From Eshraghiella sp045124255 (GTDB lineage Bacteria > Bacillota > Clostridia > Lachnospirales > Lachnospiraceae): DNA of 51,836 bases. Of the stretch, positions 50,136 to 51,836 are shown piece by piece. Within the stretch, counting starts at the first letter, position 1; the number at the start of each line of letters is the position of its first letter. Position numbers and translations under genes: made by a program. Where the stretch lies: the NCBI GenBank assembly GCA_045124255.1, contig JBGVLM010000065.1:1-51836 (forward strand), written 5' to 3'. Below the pieces are notes generated by a model, which saw only the letters and a program-made list of their open reading frames with translations, made no database searches and was not told the origin of the DNA.

Positions 50136-51521
50136 TTATTTTAAAATATCCTGAATATCGCTAAAACCTAAGTGTTTGGTAACAATCATAACAGTATCTC
50201 CCGGAAGCATGCAGTCCATACCGCTTGGTATAATTATTGTGCCCCTGCGGTTAATGAAAGAGACCAGAACGTCTTTTTTTAGTGCCAAATCCTTAAGGGG
50301 AATATCTGTTAAACCGGGTGTCTCTTCAACTCTGAATTCTATGGCTTCAACTCTGGAATCAAACATATGATAAAGAGTTTCAATATTACGGTCAAGGGAT
50401 TCTTTTTTCGCACGTACATAGGCAATAATTGCTTCCGAAGTGATATATCTCGGGTAAATAATGCTTCCGAGGTCAAGATTATCAATAACATCACCGTAAT
50501 TTATTTTATTAATCTGTGTAATTACCTTTGCTTTTGACATTTTCTTGGCATAGAGGGTTAAAAGTATATTCTCCTCATCAATTCCCGTTAAAGGAACAAA
50601 GGATTCAGTATATTCGATGCCCTCTTCCTTAAGTAATTCGGTATCTGTTCCGTCCCCGTTAATAATTATAGCCTTTGGAAGCAGTACACTTAATTCTTCG
50701 CAGCGCTCCTTGCGTGATTCAATTATTTTAACTGAAATGCCACGGCGGATAAGCTGTTCAGCGAGGTAGTATGAGCCCTTGCCTCCTCCGATAATCATTG
50801 TGTCCTTGACTTTTCTTGTGGTAAATCCAATGGATTCAAGAAAATTCTTGGCAACCTTGTTTGGAGCGACAAATGAGATGGTATCGCCTTCTTTTAACTC
50901 AAAGGTTCCGTTTGGAATGTATACCTCTCCGTTTCTCTCAACGGCACAGATTAAGATTTTGTGTTCAATGTGCTTTCCAAGGTTGGCAATCATTATTCCA
51001 TCCAGAATATTGGCATGCGGAATTTTGAATTTTATTAATTCTGCCTGATTGTGGGCAAAAGAGTTTACCTCAAGTGCCGTAGGCAGACACAGAATATGTG
51101 ACATTTCTCTGGCCGCCTCAAGCTCCGGATTAATTATCAGTGCAAGACCAAGTTTGTTACGCAGATAGCTGACCTCCCTGCTGTAGTCAGGCGTTCTTAC
51201 TCTGGCGATTGCCGCACATTTGCCGACCTGTGTCGCAATTGTACAGCACAGAATATTTAACTCGTCAGAGCCGGTTACCGAAATAATCAAATCAGCATTG
51301 TTGATTCCTGCTTCCATCTGTACATTGTAGCTTGCTCCATTGCCGACCAGTCCTATTATATCGTATTGGTTGGTAATTTCTTGTATCTTATATGAATTAG
51401 TATCGATTATGGTAATGTCGTGCCCCTCTTTGCTGAGCTGCTCAATAAGCGTTGCCCCGACCTTGCCACATCCGACAATAATAATGTTCAGTCCGCGTTT
51501 GGATTTGTGTGTAGCTGCCAT
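50136..51521 (-). CDS. trkA: TrkA potassium uptake regulator with two RCK units
   Basis: A 461-residue peripheral protein with two TrkA_N Rossmann domains (NIIIVGCGKVGATLIEQL at about 11-28 and MIIGGGKGSYYLAEQL at about 240-255), each followed by a TrkA_C domain. It gates TrkH in response to bound nucleotide. The first gene of the trkAH operon; AAAGGATT precedes the ATG. Confidence 0.92.
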   Translation of the reverse strand: MAATHKSKRGLNIIIVGCGKVGATLIEQLSKEGHDITIIDTNSYKIQEITNQYDIIGLVGNGASYNVQMEAGINNADLIISVTGSDELNILCCTIATQVGKCAAIARVRTPDYSREVSYLRNKLGLALIINPELEAAREMSHILCLPTALEVNSFAHNQAELIKFKIPHANILDGIMIANLGKHIEHKILICAVERNGEVYIPNGTFELKEGDTISFVAPNKVAKNFLESIGFTTRKVKDTMIIGGGKGSYYLAEQLIRRGISVKIIESRKERCEELSVLLPKAIIINGDGTDTELLKEEGIEYTESFVPLTGIDEENILLTLYAKKMSKAKVITQINKINYGDVIDNLDLGSIIYPRYITSEAIIAYVRAKKESLDRNIETLYHMFDSRVEAIEFRVEETPGLTDIPLKDLALKKDVLVSFINRRGTIIIPSGMDCMLPGDTVMIVTKHLGFSDIQDILK

Positions 51522-51570
51522 TATTTTAATCCTTTCACAATAGCAAAAATAAATTTTTTATATTTAGAGA

Positions 51571-51600
51571 ATTATACCATTTTCAGGTGTAAAGTTTCAA
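51571..51600 (-). promoter_or_regulatory. Promoter of trkAH
   Basis: On the minus strand, TTGAAA (51600-51595), an 18-base spacer and TATAAT (51576-51571), about 50 bases before the trkA ATG. Confidence 0.65.
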
Positions 51601-51729
51601 TATAATAAAAGAGGAGTTTTTGGTTTGTTAAAAATAATGTGAGAGTTTTTATTATTTTTAGCGAATAACATGTAAAAGACAAATTTGAACGGAGGGATTA
51701 GTGTGAAAGAAAGTAGAGGAAAACCATAA

Positions 51730-51836
51730 AAGGGCGCACCTCAGCAAGCTGTCTAAAAATAGGCAACTTTTTGAAGTTAGATAAGTAATGTAAATAACCT
51801 AAGAAGCCATTGGCTCATCAGGTGGTAATAACCCTT
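51730..51836 (+). ncRNA. Possible structured RNA truncated by the window edge
   Basis: AAGGG (51730-51734) and CACCT (51737-51741) pair with AGGTG (51820-51824) and CCCTT (51832-51836). They enclose small hairpins AACTT/AAGTT and GCCA/TGGC. No ORF of note lies here. The strand and full extent cannot be fixed because the window ends at the closing stem. The rest of 51522-51729 is AT-rich and holds only the trkA promoter. Confidence 0.3.

Noticed and set aside
51500..51836. c-di-AMP (ydaO) riboswitch before trkAH
   Set aside because: None of the conserved ydaO segments could be found on the minus strand in the leader.

Overview
The window looks like chromosomal DNA of a low-GC, spore-forming Gram-positive of the Clostridia, most likely a Lachnospiraceae (Roseburia/Butyrivibrio/Eubacterium type). 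This is inferred from AT-rich DNA, strong AGGAGG-type ribosome binding sites, CotF-like spore coat genes, DUF4854 lipoproteins, a DegV protein, a GntR/YtrA-ABC operon and a clostridial cellulose-like synthase operon. No rRNA, tRNA or CRISPR array was seen.

Layout. 1-2.5 kb is accessory debris: an unknown ORF, a DUF1016/YhcG nuclease fragment, an IS3-family transposase fragment, a GNAT acetyltransferase and an Mrr-type restriction endonuclease. 2.6-7.6 kb carries a 1030-aa surface protein and two unrecognised exported or membrane proteins. 7.7-10.2 kb has an OLD-family ATPase/TOPRIM nuclease next to a Tdi1-like immunity protein. 10.5-12.3 kb holds a helix-turn-helix plus helical-repeat regulator, a divergent 43-aa exported pro-peptide and a DUF6429 gene. 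The last two share a palindromic promoter element, so this is a candidate RRNPP-type peptide signalling system. 12.4-13.8 kb has a lipoprotein and two spore coat genes. 13.9-24.9 kb is a long operon for an acylated cellulose-like exopolysaccharide: MBOAT and AlgJ-like acylation pair, VTC polyphosphate polymerase, DUF4956, CotH kinase, GT2-PilZ synthase, membrane GH5 cellulase and an AMP-forming acyl ligase.

24.9-32.1 kb is mostly housekeeping: two DUF4854 lipoproteins, ZIP transporter, uridine-kinase-like and DUF362 proteins, dGTPase-like HD hydrolase, GH13 amylase and DegV. 32.1-35.4 kb is a GntR-ABC operon whose leader has two matching 26-bp operators flanking a terminator-like hairpin. 35.5-40.4 kb has a surface 5'-nucleotidase, an HD hydrolase, AzlCD and a diguanylate cyclase, which could supply c-di-GMP to the PilZ synthase.

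40.5-47.6 kb is a CDP-ribitol/teichoic-acid-like locus: a TagB/TarL-like polymerase, a ribulose-phosphate epimerase, TarI and TarJ. It has been remodelled by a tandem duplication carrying two Rpn-family PD-(D/E)XK 'transposase' genes. Each of these is flanked by a 16-bp inverted repeat and begins with a hairpin that hides its own ribosome binding site and start codon. One copy of the epimerase is now a deletion pseudogene, and the ribosome binding site and start of tarI lie in the right repeat of the second Rpn gene. 47.7-51.5 kb has an HTH protein with 20 perfect Gly-pentad repeats and the TrkA/TrkH potassium importer on the minus strand. A possible structured RNA is cut by the right edge. 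The most unusual parts are the peptide-signalling cassette, the Rpn elements and the GntR-ABC leader.
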